Positions 44,096-52,906 of a stretch of 64,000 nucleotides of DNA are shown here, one piece after another. Numbering within the stretch: the stretch's first letter is position 1; each line of letters starts with the position of its first letter. The DNA is taken from the NCBI GenBank assembly GCA_020849475.1, contig JADLGE010000003.1:46755-110754 (forward strand). Direction: 5' to 3'. The stretch is from Gammaproteobacteria bacterium. GTDB lineage: Bacteria > Pseudomonadota > Gammaproteobacteria > Ga0077536. The notes below the pieces were generated by a model. It worked only from the letters and a program-made list of their open reading frames with translations, was not told the origin of the DNA and did not search any database. Both the position numbers and the translations under genes were made by a program.

Positions 44096-44911
44096 ATGGA
44101 TTCGCTGCAAGGTTACGGCGCCATCGCCACCCAATACGCCACCGAAGGCGCGCTCAAGGTCGGCGCGGCCCTGCTGTTCTGGATAGTCGGCCGCTGGTTG
44201 ATAGGCTTGGTCGGGCGCCTGCTGCAGGAGCTCATGCAACGCCAGAAGGTCGACCCGACCTTGATGCGCTACCTGGGCAACATCCTGTCGGTGATGCTGA
44301 ACATCGCGCTGGTGGTCGCCATCTTGGGCTACTGCGGCATCGAGACCACCAGCTTCGCGGCCCTGGTCGCCGGCGTCGGCATCGCCATTGGCGCCGCCTG
44401 GGGTGGACTACTGTCCAACCTCGCGGCCGGCGCCTTCCTGATCGTGTTGAAGCCGTTCAAGGTCGGCGACTTCATCAGCGCCGGCGGCGTGACCGGCACG
44501 GTCAAGGAGATTGGTCTGTTCGCGACCGCCATCGATACGCCCGACAACGTGCTGACCATCATCGGCAACAACAAAATCTTCGGCGACAACATCCAGAATT
44601 TCAGCCACAACGCTTTTCGTCGCGTCGAGCTGAAATGCCAGCTGGCCGGCAACGCCGACCACGTCGCCGCCATGGAACTGCTGCGCGCGCAGATGACGAA
44701 CATCGCCAACGTCGCCAAGACGCCGGCGCCTGAAGTCGAGATTCTGGAATTCAACCTGGTGGGACCGGTGCTGGCGGTGCGGCCGTTCTGCCATAACGAT
44801 CATTACTGGCAGGTCTACTTCGACGGTAACCGTGCGATTCGCGAATCCTTGGCAGCCGCCGGTTTTCCGGCGCCGACCCCGGCGCAGGTGGTGTTCACGC
44901 GGGCGGGGTGA
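44096..44911 (+). CDS. Small-conductance mechanosensitive channel (MscS family)
   Basis: A 271-residue MscS-type channel close in length to E. coli MscS (286). Three hydrophobic helices are seen, the third lined by the Gly/Ala packing pattern VAGVGIAIGAAWGGLLSNLAAGAFLIVLKPF, then the beta domain VGDFISAGGVTGTVKEIGLFATAIDTPDNVLTIIGNNKIFGDNIQNFS and a C-terminal alpha/beta domain. It releases solutes on osmotic downshock. The start ATG 44096 has GGAGAGG upstream. The preceding 43900-44095 space shows no gene. Confidence 0.92.
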   Translation: MDSLQGYGAIATQYATEGALKVGAALLFWIVGRWLIGLVGRLLQELMQRQKVDPTLMRYLGNILSVMLNIALVVAILGYCGIETTSFAALVAGVGIAIGAAWGGLLSNLAAGAFLIVLKPFKVGDFISAGGVTGTVKEIGLFATAIDTPDNVLTIIGNNKIFGDNIQNFSHNAFRRVELKCQLAGNADHVAAMELLRAQMTNIANVAKTPAPEVEILEFNLVGPVLAVRPFCHNDHYWQVYFDGNRAIRESLAAAGFPAPTPAQVVFTRAG

Positions 44912-44948
44912 ATCACGCCGCAAACATGAGCTCTTGCATGATCTTTTT

Positions 44949-44978
44949 TGTGGATCAGACTTCAGTCTGACCCACAGA
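44949..44978. repeat. Repeat family A, single copy between convergent genes
   Basis: TGTGGATCAGACTTCAGTCT followed by GACCCACAGA at 44949-44978 is one palindromic unit, ending in CCCACA on one side and TGTGG on the other, so it extends the stem. It lies between mscS and the acetyltransferase and could terminate both. Confidence 0.8.
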
Positions 44979-44996
44979 ACACAGCGCCGCTTACGC

Positions 44997-45434
44997 TTAG
45001 CGTAATTCCAGCCGCATCGCGCGATGCGCAATACCGGCGTCCATGAATTCCTCGCCTTCGGACACGAAGCCATGGCGGGCGTAAAATTTCAGAGCCTGCA
45101 CCTGGGCATCGAGATGCACTTCGGTGAGGCCTTGCATGCGCGCGGCCTCGATGGCCGCGCCTAACAAGCGCGAACCGACGCCGTGCTTGCGGTATTCCTT
45201 CAGCACCGCCATGCGCCCGATGTGGCCGCCGGCGCGCAGGCGCACGGTGCCGATGGGCGTCGAGCCGTGCCATGCCAGCCAGTGCTGCGCGGCGCTGTCT
45301 TCACCATCCCACTCGAGATCTTCCGGCACCTGCTGCTCGTCGATGAAGACCACGCGGCGTACGTGACACAGCGCGGCGTGGTCGTGCCGCCAGTCGGCGG
45401 CGCGTAGCGTGACGGGCGATGATTCAACGCTCAT
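44997..45434 (-). CDS. GNAT-family N-acetyltransferase
   Basis: A 145-residue acetyltransferase. The acetyl-CoA pyrophosphate loop is IGRMAVLKEYRKHGVGSRLLGAAIEAA, and the C-terminal LDAQVQALKFYARHGFVSEGEEFMDAGIAHRAM matches the ElaA/YjaB-like subgroup. RRVVFIDEQQVPEDLEWDGED near the N-terminus is also typical. The acceptor is unknown. ATG 45434 lies 11 bases inside the end of the roxA gene, suggesting coupled translation in one minus-strand operon with roxA and the acyl-CoA ligase. Confidence 0.9.
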   Translation of the reverse strand: MSVESSPVTLRAADWRHDHAALCHVRRVVFIDEQQVPEDLEWDGEDSAAQHWLAWHGSTPIGTVRLRAGGHIGRMAVLKEYRKHGVGSRLLGAAIEAARMQGLTEVHLDAQVQALKFYARHGFVSEGEEFMDAGIAHRAMRLELR

Positions 45435-46605
45435 CGTCGAACAGCAGGGCGCCGAAGTTGTAGAGTTCCAGCGCCAGCGCGCAGGCATCCCGCGCCCGCA
45501 GATCGGCGGCGGTTATGCGTCCGTCTGCAGCGCCGCACAGCCTTTCGGCAAGGCGCGCCGCGGCGCCGCGGCACACCAGCACCTCGCCATCGACGAACAG
45601 ATGCAGCTCACGCGCCGCGTGCATGAAGGCATAGCGACTGGCGGGATGACGCGCGAGAGCGGCGCCGCGCGCCACGCGTTTCTCAAACTGTGGCACTGTC
45701 AGCGGACGACTGGGGCGGTCTTTCAAGTCGGGATATTTGCGCTCGGTGGCATGGCGGCCGAACCACAGAGCGAAAGCCTCGGTGTCGCCCAGCGCCTCCA
45801 TCACCATGCCCTGCAGACGCGCGAGCGTCGCTGCGTCGATTTCACCGGCATTGGCCGGCACGCTCAGGCCGGCATCACTGTAGCGATCGTCTTCGCTGAG
45901 CGTCTCGAGCACGGTGTCGGCCCAGTAGCCGACGAGATCGGCGCGCGCCGGTGCGCGAAAGCCGATGGAGTAAGTCATGCAATGCTCGCCCACGCCGACG
46001 CCGTTGTGACCATGGCCGGGCGGCAGGTAGAGGATGTCGCCCGGCTCCAGCAACCACTCGTGCTCGACGTCGAAATCCGCCAACAGACGCAAATCGGCAT
46101 TCGGCACCAGCGCGCTGCTGGCGTCATAGCGCGGCCCGACCTGCCAGCGTCGCGTGCCCAGCCCCTGCACCAGAAACACATCGTACTGATCGAAATGCGG
46201 GCCGACGCCGCCGCCCTCGGCGGCATAGCTCACCATCACATCGTCGATGCGCCAGTCGGGCACGAAGCGAAAGGCATGCAGCAAGGCCGCGACCGCCGGC
46301 ACCGAGTGATCGACCGCCTGCACGAGCAGCGTCCAGTTGCGCTTGGGCAAGCTTGCGAAACGCGCGGCCTGCAACGGCCCGGGCTCGAGGCGCCAGCGTT
46401 GCCGGTCACGCAGCACCAGGCGCGCCTCGACATCAGGCTCACAAGCGAGGCCCGCCAACTCCTCGGGCTCGAGCGGGTTGTGCCAATGCTGCCAGGCCTG
46501 GCGGATGAGCAGCGGCTTGCGCTGCCACACCCGCGCCATGAAGTCCTGGTGGTCGAAGTCCGCGCGCCAGGTGTAGATGGGTGGCGCCTGCTCGCTGCTG
46601 CTCAC
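45424..46605 (-). CDS. roxA: 50S ribosomal protein L16 arginine hydroxylase (RoxA/YcfD)
   Basis: A 393-residue JmjC-type Fe(II)/2-oxoglutarate oxygenase matching YcfD/RoxA, which hydroxylates an arginine of ribosomal protein L16. Seen: the start DFMARVWQRKPLLIRQAW, the iron ligands H137 and D139 in VGPHFDQYDVFLVQG, a distal His (H200) in ILYLPPGHGHNGV, and a C-terminal dimerisation/winged-helix region. The start is GTG 46605, overlapping the stop of the acyl-CoA ligase (GTGA). Its length is close to E. coli YcfD (373). Confidence 0.9.
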   Translation of the reverse strand: MSSSEQAPPIYTWRADFDHQDFMARVWQRKPLLIRQAWQHWHNPLEPEELAGLACEPDVEARLVLRDRQRWRLEPGPLQAARFASLPKRNWTLLVQAVDHSVPAVAALLHAFRFVPDWRIDDVMVSYAAEGGGVGPHFDQYDVFLVQGLGTRRWQVGPRYDASSALVPNADLRLLADFDVEHEWLLEPGDILYLPPGHGHNGVGVGEHCMTYSIGFRAPARADLVGYWADTVLETLSEDDRYSDAGLSVPANAGEIDAATLARLQGMVMEALGDTEAFALWFGRHATERKYPDLKDRPSRPLTVPQFEKRVARGAALARHPASRYAFMHAARELHLFVDGEVLVCRGAAARLAERLCGAADGRITAADLRARDACALALELYNFGALLFDDER

Positions 46606-48236
46606 GGCGCGGCGGCGGCGAACAGCGCCTTGGCCGTCACGTAATCGGCCTTGCCGTTAGGCGCGCGCGGCGTGTGCGGCACCAGCACCAGGCGTTTGGG
46701 CAGCTTATAGCTCGCGAGCTGGGTGCGGGCTTCAGCCATGATGGCCTCGGCCGTGGCCTGCGCGCCGGGCTTCAGCGAAGCCACCGCCACCACGCGCTGG
46801 CCGAACTGCTCATCGGCTTCACCGAACACCAGCGCATCTTCCACCGCCGCATGGCGTTTGAGGATCTCTTCGACTTCCTCGGGAAAGACCTTCTCACCGC
46901 CGGTGTTGATGCAGTTCGAGCCGCGCCCGAGCAGCGTGATGCTGCCGTCCGCCTCGACCGTCGCCATGTCGCCGGGAAACGAATAGCGCTGGCCGTTGAT
47001 GGTGCGGAAAGTGCGCGCCGATTTCTCTTCGTCCTTGTGATAGCGCAGCGGCACCATGCCGCCGTTGGCGACCATGCCGACTTCGCCCGAACCCGGCTGC
47101 ACTTCGCGGCCGTCGTCGGTGAAGACCTTGGTGGTCGGGCGCAGTGCGAACTTGGCGGTCTCGTTATCGGGCGTGTCGCGGGTCATCAGCGACTGGCCCA
47201 TGCCGCCCTCGGTCGAACCCAACAGATCGGCCAACGCCACCTGTGGCAGGTGCTCGAGCATGGCGCGCTTGACCTCCAGCGACCACATCGCGCCCGATGA
47301 AATGATGGCCTGCATGCAGGAGAGATCCCAACGCTTGGGCTCGGCATCGAGGGCGCGCAGCATGGGCCGCGCGAAGGCGTCGCCGACGATGATCAACTGC
47401 TGCACACGCTCGCGCGCGATGGTGTCCCACAGTTCGATGGGGTCGAGGCCGCGCCCTTCCAGAAACACCGTCGCGCCGCCCAGCATGTGCGGCGCCATCA
47501 TGCCCAGCCAGCAGCCGGTGCCGTGCATGAGCGGCGGCGCCGACATCGCCACCAGGGGCGAGCCCGCCGCGGCGCGCGCCCGTGCGGCGTCGAGCAATTG
47601 CGCGGTGCTCTCCAAGGGCGGCTTGCCGAACATGGTCGGATAGGACTGGTAGAAGAAGCGCGTGAACTCCAGCATCGAATAGGTCACACCCTTGGGCATG
47701 CCGGTCGTGCCGCCGGTGTAGAGGATATAGAGTTCGTCACCCTCCGGCTTGATGCGCGCGGCGGGGCGGGCATTGGCCTGGATGTCTTCGTAACGCAGCG
47801 CGCCCGCCACGTCGTGACGGCCGTCGGCACAGGGGCCATCGTCGACTTCGATCAAGAGCTTCAAGCCTGGCACCTGGCCACGCACCCGCGCCACGCGGTC
47901 CGCCAGCGAACTGTGGTAGACCAGCGCTTCGGCGTCGGCGTTGTCGAGCAGGTAAGCGAGCTCCTGATCGAGATAGCGGTAATTGATGTTGATGGGCACG
48001 CCGCGGATTTTCATGGCGGCGAAATTGGTCTCGCAGTATTCGGGGGAGTTGTACAGATACATGCCGACCCGCGCGTGCGGCCCGAGGCCGCCCTCCAGCA
48101 GGCACTGCGCGAGACGCGCCGCGCGCTGCTCGTACTGCGCCCAGGTGTAGCGCCGCGCGCCCTGCACCACCGCCACTTCGTCCGGCAGCGCGTCGGCGAC
48201 CGCTTCCCAGATCGCGCCGTAATGTGTCTCGACCAT
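46602..48236 (-). CDS. AMP-dependent acyl-CoA synthetase/ligase
   Basis: A 544-residue ANL-superfamily ligase. Motifs: the phosphate-binding ILYTGGTTGMPKGVTYSM, the adenine-binding LGSTEGGM region, LRYHKDEEKSARTFRTINGQRYSFPGDMATVEADGSITLLGR (hinge), and the catalytic lysine in PRAPNGKADY near the C-terminus. It activates a carboxylic acid as the adenylate and then the CoA thioester. The layout resembles FadD3/steroid-side-chain or short-chain acyl-CoA synthetases, but the substrate is not fixed. It starts at ATG 48236 with GGGGGAGG upstream. It is the first gene of the ligase-roxA-GNAT operon. Confidence 0.92.
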   Translation of the reverse strand: MVETHYGAIWEAVADALPDEVAVVQGARRYTWAQYEQRAARLAQCLLEGGLGPHARVGMYLYNSPEYCETNFAAMKIRGVPININYRYLDQELAYLLDNADAEALVYHSSLADRVARVRGQVPGLKLLIEVDDGPCADGRHDVAGALRYEDIQANARPAARIKPEGDELYILYTGGTTGMPKGVTYSMLEFTRFFYQSYPTMFGKPPLESTAQLLDAARARAAAGSPLVAMSAPPLMHGTGCWLGMMAPHMLGGATVFLEGRGLDPIELWDTIARERVQQLIIVGDAFARPMLRALDAEPKRWDLSCMQAIISSGAMWSLEVKRAMLEHLPQVALADLLGSTEGGMGQSLMTRDTPDNETAKFALRPTTKVFTDDGREVQPGSGEVGMVANGGMVPLRYHKDEEKSARTFRTINGQRYSFPGDMATVEADGSITLLGRGSNCINTGGEKVFPEEVEEILKRHAAVEDALVFGEADEQFGQRVVAVASLKPGAQATAEAIMAEARTQLASYKLPKRLVLVPHTPRAPNGKADYVTAKALFAAAAP

Positions 48237-48302
48237 GTGCCCTCCCCCGGCTTTTTCGCCATTGTCGGCGAACGGCCGGGCGGACGCGAGAGGCGACCGA
48301 GC

Positions 48303-50153
48303 TCAGGTGAAGATGACGTGGCTTTCCAAGATGTGGGTATCGATGCGGACCACCGCACTGCCATTGTGGTAGTCCTGAAAGCCGACCTCGCCGGACACCG
48401 CGTTCTTGGTCCAGCCGGCGCCGTTCAAGTGCACGGTGTCGTCGGCCTCACCGATGACTTTCAGGCTATCGGTGGTCGACGACATGGCCAGCACGTCATC
48501 GATGCCCAATGTGATGCTGTGGGATTGATTGATGGCATCGCCGTTCGAGGCGAACAGCACGACCTCAATGTCCTTGACGATGCTGCCGGCGACGCCTGTC
48601 AGATCGACATCGACGTTGGCGACGCCAACGCCAACGATGTACAGCGCATCAAACCCACCGCCGCCATCGATTTCAACGGCGCTGGCGCTGTAATGGAGAA
48701 TGTCGCTGCCCTCACCGCCGAGCAGATGGTCGGCCCCACCGCCGCCTATCAATTGATCGTTGCCGCCCAGACCACTCAGAACGTTGGCGAAGGTATTGCC
48801 GAATATCACGTTGCCGCCGCCGTTGCCGGTGCCGTTCACGGCCGCTGCGGCGTTCAACAGCGTGAGGTTTTCCTGGTTGTTGAACAGCGTGTAGGAAATC
48901 GTGCTTTCGACCGTGTCGATGCCATCGTCGACGTCGGCGGCGCTGATGTCGCCGAGGTGATCGACGCGGTAGGTGTCATTGCCATCACCGCCCACCAGGT
49001 GATCGTCGCCAACGCCGCCGTCCAGAAAATCATTGCCGCCCAAGCCCAGTAACTCGTCGCCGGCCTGCGCGGTGCGGGCCACGAGCTGGTTGGCGAAATC
49101 ATTACCCTGCGCACGCAGCGCGGCGTTACCGTACAGGGTGATGTTCTCCTGCCCGGAATTTAGCTCGAGCGCGAAATCGAAGTTCGCCGCCACGGTGTCG
49201 TCGCCCGGATCGGCGCCGATGGCGATGTCCGCCGCCGTATCCTTGGCCACACCAAGGAACAAACTGCCATCGAGCACGTAGATATCGTTGCCGTTACCGC
49301 CACTCAGAATGTCGACGCCGGCGTCACCTTGCAGCGTGTCGTCACCGTCATCACCGTTCAAGACGTCGATGCCCGCGCCGCCGTACAACCGGTCTTTGCC
49401 AGCGCCGCCGTTCAGAACGTCGTTGCCGTCGCCGCCGCCTAGGTCGTCATCGCCGTTGCCGCCATAGAGCACATCGTTGCCCTTGCCACCGTCGAGGGTG
49501 TCCGCGCCGTCCAGGCCGCGCAAGGTGTTGGCCTTGTCGTTGCCCTGGATGAAATTCACACCGCTGTTGCCGGTGCCGGAGATCGCGCCGCTGCCGATGA
49601 GGATCAGTTCTTCCTGGAAATTGCCCAGCGCGTAGCTGACCACGCTGCGCACCTGGTCTTTACCCGCATCGGCAAAGGTCTTGTTGATTTCGCGGGCGTT
49701 ATCGATGATGTAAAGGTCATTGCCATTGCCGCCGCGCAGGTCATCGATGCCCTTGCCGCCGTCGAGGGTGTCTGTGCCACCGAGGCCGCTCAGCACGTTG
49801 GCGCCATCGTTACCGGTCATGGTGTTGGCGAGGTTGTTGCCGACGCCGTTCAGCGCGGTCTTGCCGTACAACAGCAGCTTTTCCTGCTGCGTGCCGAGCG
49901 TGTAATTCACGAACGCAACCACCAGGTCGGTGCCGGGGTCGATAAGCTTGCGGTCGATGTCGTTGGCGTTGTCGACGATATAGGTGTCGTTGCCGGCGCC
50001 GCCGCGCAAGTCGTCGTCGCCCGCACCGCCATCGAGATAGTCGTTGCCGCCAAGGCCGCTCAGCACGTCACTGCCGCCGCCGCCATAGAGTTCATCAGCC
50101 TTGGCCGTGCCTGTGAGCTTGTCCGCTTTATCCGTGCCGGTTCTTTTCGCCAT
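48303..50153 (-). CDS. RTX (hemolysin-type) calcium-binding repeat protein
   Basis: A 616-residue protein built almost wholly of RTX nonapeptide repeats (GGxGxDxLx), e.g. YGGGGSDVLSGLGGNDYLDG, GGAGDDDLRGGAGNDTYIVD and GGDGNDVLNGGAGKDRLYGG. The repeats lie in blocks separated by beta-strand linkers such as NTYTLGTQQEKLLLYG-like segments. Such proteins fold on calcium outside the cell and are exported by type I secretion. There is no N-terminal signal peptide, as expected. The C-terminal ~120 residues are non-repetitive and may hold the secretion signal. No hlyB/hlyD/tolC genes are in the window, so export would need an unlinked system. There is no catalytic domain, so an adhesive or surface role is likely. 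Confidence 0.92.
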   Translation of the reverse strand: MAKRTGTDKADKLTGTAKADELYGGGGSDVLSGLGGNDYLDGGAGDDDLRGGAGNDTYIVDNANDIDRKLIDPGTDLVVAFVNYTLGTQQEKLLLYGKTALNGVGNNLANTMTGNDGANVLSGLGGTDTLDGGKGIDDLRGGNGNDLYIIDNAREINKTFADAGKDQVRSVVSYALGNFQEELILIGSGAISGTGNSGVNFIQGNDKANTLRGLDGADTLDGGKGNDVLYGGNGDDDLGGGDGNDVLNGGAGKDRLYGGAGIDVLNGDDGDDTLQGDAGVDILSGGNGNDIYVLDGSLFLGVAKDTAADIAIGADPGDDTVAANFDFALELNSGQENITLYGNAALRAQGNDFANQLVARTAQAGDELLGLGGNDFLDGGVGDDHLVGGDGNDTYRVDHLGDISAADVDDGIDTVESTISYTLFNNQENLTLLNAAAAVNGTGNGGGNVIFGNTFANVLSGLGGNDQLIGGGGADHLLGGEGSDILHYSASAVEIDGGGGFDALYIVGVGVANVDVDLTGVAGSIVKDIEVVLFASNGDAINQSHSITLGIDDVLAMSSTTDSLKVIGEADDTVHLNGAGWTKNAVSGEVGFQDYHNGSAVVRIDTHILESHVIFT

Positions 50154-50403
50154 CTCGTCGTCCGCGCAATCAACCGCGCCGACATGGCGCGCAGGCGACC
50201 TTATACCGTGGCCACTTCGCGCCTGCCATGCACCAGCGCCGTGTTCGGGAAATCTGTCAATTGTTCACCAATCAAACTCATGCCACGGGAACCTTGGGCG
50301 ATGCCAAGCGCAAGTGCGCTGCACTCGGCGGCGAGCGTGAATTGGGTATCATGGCCACAGCATCGGTCGGTCCTGTGCACCGTCCGTCAATCGAGGACAC
50401 ACA

Positions 50404-51747
50404 ATGACTGCTATCCCTCCGACCGCGACGAGCACCGGCCAGCCCGATCTCGAAGCACTGTGGCTGCCGTTCACCCACAACCGTCATTTCAAGCAGCACC
50501 CACGCATGGTGAGTGGCGCCGAGGGCATGTACTACACGACCCCCGACGGGCGTCGAGTGCTCGATGGGCTGTCGGGACTGTGGTGCTGCAATGCCGGCCA
50601 TCGCCATCCGCGCATCGTCGAGGCCGTCAAGGCGCAGCTCGACGAGCTGGATTACGCGGTGGCCTTTCAAGTCCATCACCCCAAGGCTTTCGCGCTCGCC
50701 AATGCGCTGACCACCGCGGCGCCGGGCGATCTGAATCATGTGTTTTTCACCAACTCTGGATCAGAAGCGGTCGACACCGCACTGAAGATGGCCCTCGCCT
50801 ATCACAAGGCGCGCGGTGACGGCGCTCGCTACCGTTTGATTGGCCGCGCCAAGGGCTATCACGGCGTCGGCTTCGGCGGCATCTCGGTGGGCGGCATGAG
50901 CGCCAACCGGCGCGCTTTCGCCAGTGCCCTGCTGCCGGGCGTCGATCATCTGCCCCATACCCACAACCTCGAGCACATGGCCTTCAGTGACGGGCAGCCA
51001 GCGTGGGGCGCGCATCTGGCCGACGAACTCGAAAACATCGTGGCTCTGCACGACGCCTCGACCATCGCCGCGGTGATCGTCGAACCGATGCAGGGCTCGG
51101 CCGGTGTGATCGTGCCACCGCAGGGCTATCTCGAACGACTGCGCGCCATCTGCGACAAGCACGGCATCCTGCTCATCTTCGATGAAGTCATTACCGGCTT
51201 CGGCCGCATCGGCGAATTGTTTTCGCCGACACGCCTCGGGGTGATGCCCGACATCCTGACGTTCGCCAAGGGCATCACCAGCGGCATGGTGCCGCTCGGC
51301 GGCGCGCTGGTGCGCGACCACGTCTATCAGGCTTTCATGCACGGCCCCGAACACCTGGTGGAGTTCTTTCACGGCTACACCTATTCCGGCCATCCGCTGG
51401 CCTGCGCCGCTGGCCTCGCGGCGCTCGAGGTATATCGCGACGAAGACTTGTTTGCGCGCGCGCGGCGCCTGGAACCGTTGCTGGCCGAAGCCGTGCACAG
51501 CCTGCGCGGCGAAGCCAATGTCATCGACATCCGCAACTTCGGCCTCGCCGCCGCGGTGGAACTCGCACCGCGCGCCGACGGCGTGTCCTTGCGCGCCATG
51601 GAAGTCTTCGACCGCTGCTTCGAACAAGGCCTGATGCTGCGCTACACCGGCGACATCCTCGCGCTCGGCCCGGCCGCCACCGCCAGCGAGGACGAGTTGG
51701 GCATCATGGTTGATACCTTGCGCGCGGCATTGCGCGCGGTGCGGTGA
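50404..51747 (+). CDS. Class III omega-aminotransferase (beta-alanine:pyruvate type)
   Basis: A 447-residue PLP enzyme of the class III aminotransferases. LWLPFTHNRHFKQHPRMVSGAEGMYY, GLSGLWCCNAGHRHPRIVEAVKAQLDELDYAVAFQ, TNSGSEAVDTALKMALAYH, IVEPMQGSAGVIVPP, the LIFDEVITGFGRIG block and the catalytic Lys in LTFAKGITSGMVPLGG all match omega-amino acid:pyruvate aminotransferase. It moves amino groups between amino acids or amines and pyruvate. GAGGAC is upstream of ATG 50404. It precedes the halohydrin dehalogenase by about 100 bases with a family A repeat between. Confidence 0.9.
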   Translation: MTAIPPTATSTGQPDLEALWLPFTHNRHFKQHPRMVSGAEGMYYTTPDGRRVLDGLSGLWCCNAGHRHPRIVEAVKAQLDELDYAVAFQVHHPKAFALANALTTAAPGDLNHVFFTNSGSEAVDTALKMALAYHKARGDGARYRLIGRAKGYHGVGFGGISVGGMSANRRAFASALLPGVDHLPHTHNLEHMAFSDGQPAWGAHLADELENIVALHDASTIAAVIVEPMQGSAGVIVPPQGYLERLRAICDKHGILLIFDEVITGFGRIGELFSPTRLGVMPDILTFAKGITSGMVPLGGALVRDHVYQAFMHGPEHLVEFFHGYTYSGHPLACAAGLAALEVYRDEDLFARARRLEPLLAEAVHSLRGEANVIDIRNFGLAAAVELAPRADGVSLRAMEVFDRCFEQGLMLRYTGDILALGPAATASEDELGIMVDTLRAALRAVR

Positions 51748-51774
51748 TGGACGCGCAGCCTTTCAATCCTGTTT

Positions 51775-51840
51775 GTCGGTCACACTTCAGTCTGACACTC
51801 ATCTTGTACGTCGAATGTCAGACTGAAGTCTGACCCACAA
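51775..51840. repeat. Repeat family A, inverted pair in the dehalogenase leader
   Basis: TCGGTCACACTTCAGTCTGA (about 51776-51795) faces GAATGTCAGACTGAAGTCTG (from 51813) followed by ACCCACA ending near 51839. The second unit ends 13-14 bases before ATG 51854, so it would form a hairpin right at the ribosome-binding region of the dehalogenase. Confidence 0.85.
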
Positions 51841-51853
51841 TGGAATCATCGGC

Positions 51854-52534
51854 ATGAACCAACGCCTGCGCGGCAAACGAGTACTCGTCACCCAGTGCGA
51901 AGACTACATGGGCCCACCCACGGTCGAGATTTTTCGTGAGGAAGGGGCCGAGGTCATCGCCGACAATCGCGACCTCCGTGCGCCCGGCGCCTGCGAAGCG
52001 CTGGTGGCGGGCAGCGGCCACATCGACATCCTCATTGCCAATCTCGCCGGCCCGACGTTTACAGGCATCGCCACCAGCGAACTCAGCGACGCCGACTTCG
52101 CCACCACGTTCGACTTGATGGTGCACCCCCTGCACCGCCTGACGCGCGCCGTGTTGCCGCAGATGATCGGGAGACGCGCCGGCAAGGTGGTGGTGTATGG
52201 CAGCGCGTCGGCCTTGAAGGGCATGAAGACACTGGCGGCCTATTCGGCGGCGCGCGCGGCGCAGGTTGGTTACGTGCAATCGGTGGGTGTGGAAGTAGCC
52301 AGTCACAACGTGCAGGTAAATCTCATCGCGCAGAACTATGTCGAGAACCCCAGCTACTACCCACCGTCGCTGACCAGCCGCGAGTCATTTCAAGCCTCGC
52401 TGCGACGCCAGGTGCCGGCCGCGCGCCTCGCCACCGCGCGCGAAGACGTGTTGTTCGCCTTGTTTCTCGCCAGCGAGGAAAGCAATTTCTTCACCGGCCA
52501 GGCCATCCCGTTCTGCGGCGGCTGGGTGCAATAG
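51854..52534 (+). CDS. Halohydrin dehalogenase (haloalcohol/halohydrin hydrogen-halide lyase)
   Basis: A 226-residue short-chain-dehydrogenase-fold protein that lacks the TGxxxGxG cofactor motif and instead carries the halohydrin dehalogenase halide-site motif T-x4-Y-x-G (TQCEDYMG, T13-G20). Its catalytic triad is S117-Y130-R134 (S-x12-Y-x3-R), with Arg in place of the usual Lys. Near the C-terminus, VENPSYYPPSL and NFFTGQAIPFCGGW fit the family. These enzymes convert a vicinal haloalcohol to an epoxide, and in reverse open epoxides with halide, cyanide, azide, nitrite or (thio)cyanate. It sits 69 bases upstream of the split nitrile hydratase operon. No strong ribosome-binding site is visible. 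Confidence 0.83.
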   Translation: MNQRLRGKRVLVTQCEDYMGPPTVEIFREEGAEVIADNRDLRAPGACEALVAGSGHIDILIANLAGPTFTGIATSELSDADFATTFDLMVHPLHRLTRAVLPQMIGRRAGKVVVYGSASALKGMKTLAAYSAARAAQVGYVQSVGVEVASHNVQVNLIAQNYVENPSYYPPSLTSRESFQASLRRQVPAARLATAREDVLFALFLASEESNFFTGQAIPFCGGWVQ

Positions 52535-52560
52535 GCCGGCGTGAATCCGCGGTTTTCGTT

Positions 52561-52585
52561 GTAGGTGCGAATTCTTTCGCACATT
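52561..52585. repeat. Repeat family B, upstream of split nitrile hydratase
   Basis: The unit GTAGGTGCGAATTCTTTCGC followed by ACATT ends just before the GGAGG ribosome-binding site (52591-52597) of the first subunit gene. It would sit in the untranslated leader of that operon. Confidence 0.8.
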
Positions 52586-52603
52586 CATAGGGAGGATCAG
52601 GCA

Positions 52604-52906
52604 ATGCGCAGCCATCACGACATGGGCGGCCTTCCCGCCGGCGACATCAATGCTAGCGAGCACGATTACGCGCTGTGGGAAAAGCGCGTCGACGCGCTGC
52701 TGGTGATGTTGACCGCCAAGCAGCTAATGACGGTCGATGAACTCAGGCGCAACATCGAAGCCCTGGGCGCCGAGGCCTACGACAGCATGAGTTACTACGA
52801 GCGCTGGATACACGCCATCAGCCAGACGCTCATCCAGCGCGGCGTGCTGACGGTCGATGAGATCGGCCGGCGCATGCGTGAAGTGGAACTGCGCGGCCAT
52901 GAGTGA
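52604..52906 (+). CDS. Nitrile hydratase/thiocyanate hydrolase subunit, beta N-terminal half
   Basis: A 100-residue protein equivalent to the N-terminal half of nitrile hydratase beta (HHDMGGLPAGD at the start, then helices WEKRVDALLVMLTAKQLMTVDELRRNIEALGAEAY and YYERWIHAISQTLIQRGVLTVDEI). This is the part encoded separately as the beta subunit in thiocyanate hydrolase (SCNase). The start ATG 52604 is fixed by GGAGGAT at 52591; an upstream in-frame ATG falls within the repeat. It overlaps the next gene by 8 bases. Order beta-half, beta-other-half, alpha matches scnB-scnA-scnC, but the proteins are shorter than SCNase subunits. Confidence 0.82.
   Translation: MRSHHDMGGLPAGDINASEHDYALWEKRVDALLVMLTAKQLMTVDELRRNIEALGAEAYDSMSYYERWIHAISQTLIQRGVLTVDEIGRRMREVELRGHE

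Noticed and set aside
48303..50153. Tandem DNA repeats resembling a CRISPR or satellite array
   Set aside because: The periodicity is at the codon level, encoding RTX nonapeptides, with no constant repeat/unique spacer structure.
51854..52534. An ordinary short-chain dehydrogenase/reductase
   Set aside because: It lacks the TGxxxGxG cofactor loop and has Arg instead of the catalytic Lys; the motif set fits halohydrin dehalogenase.
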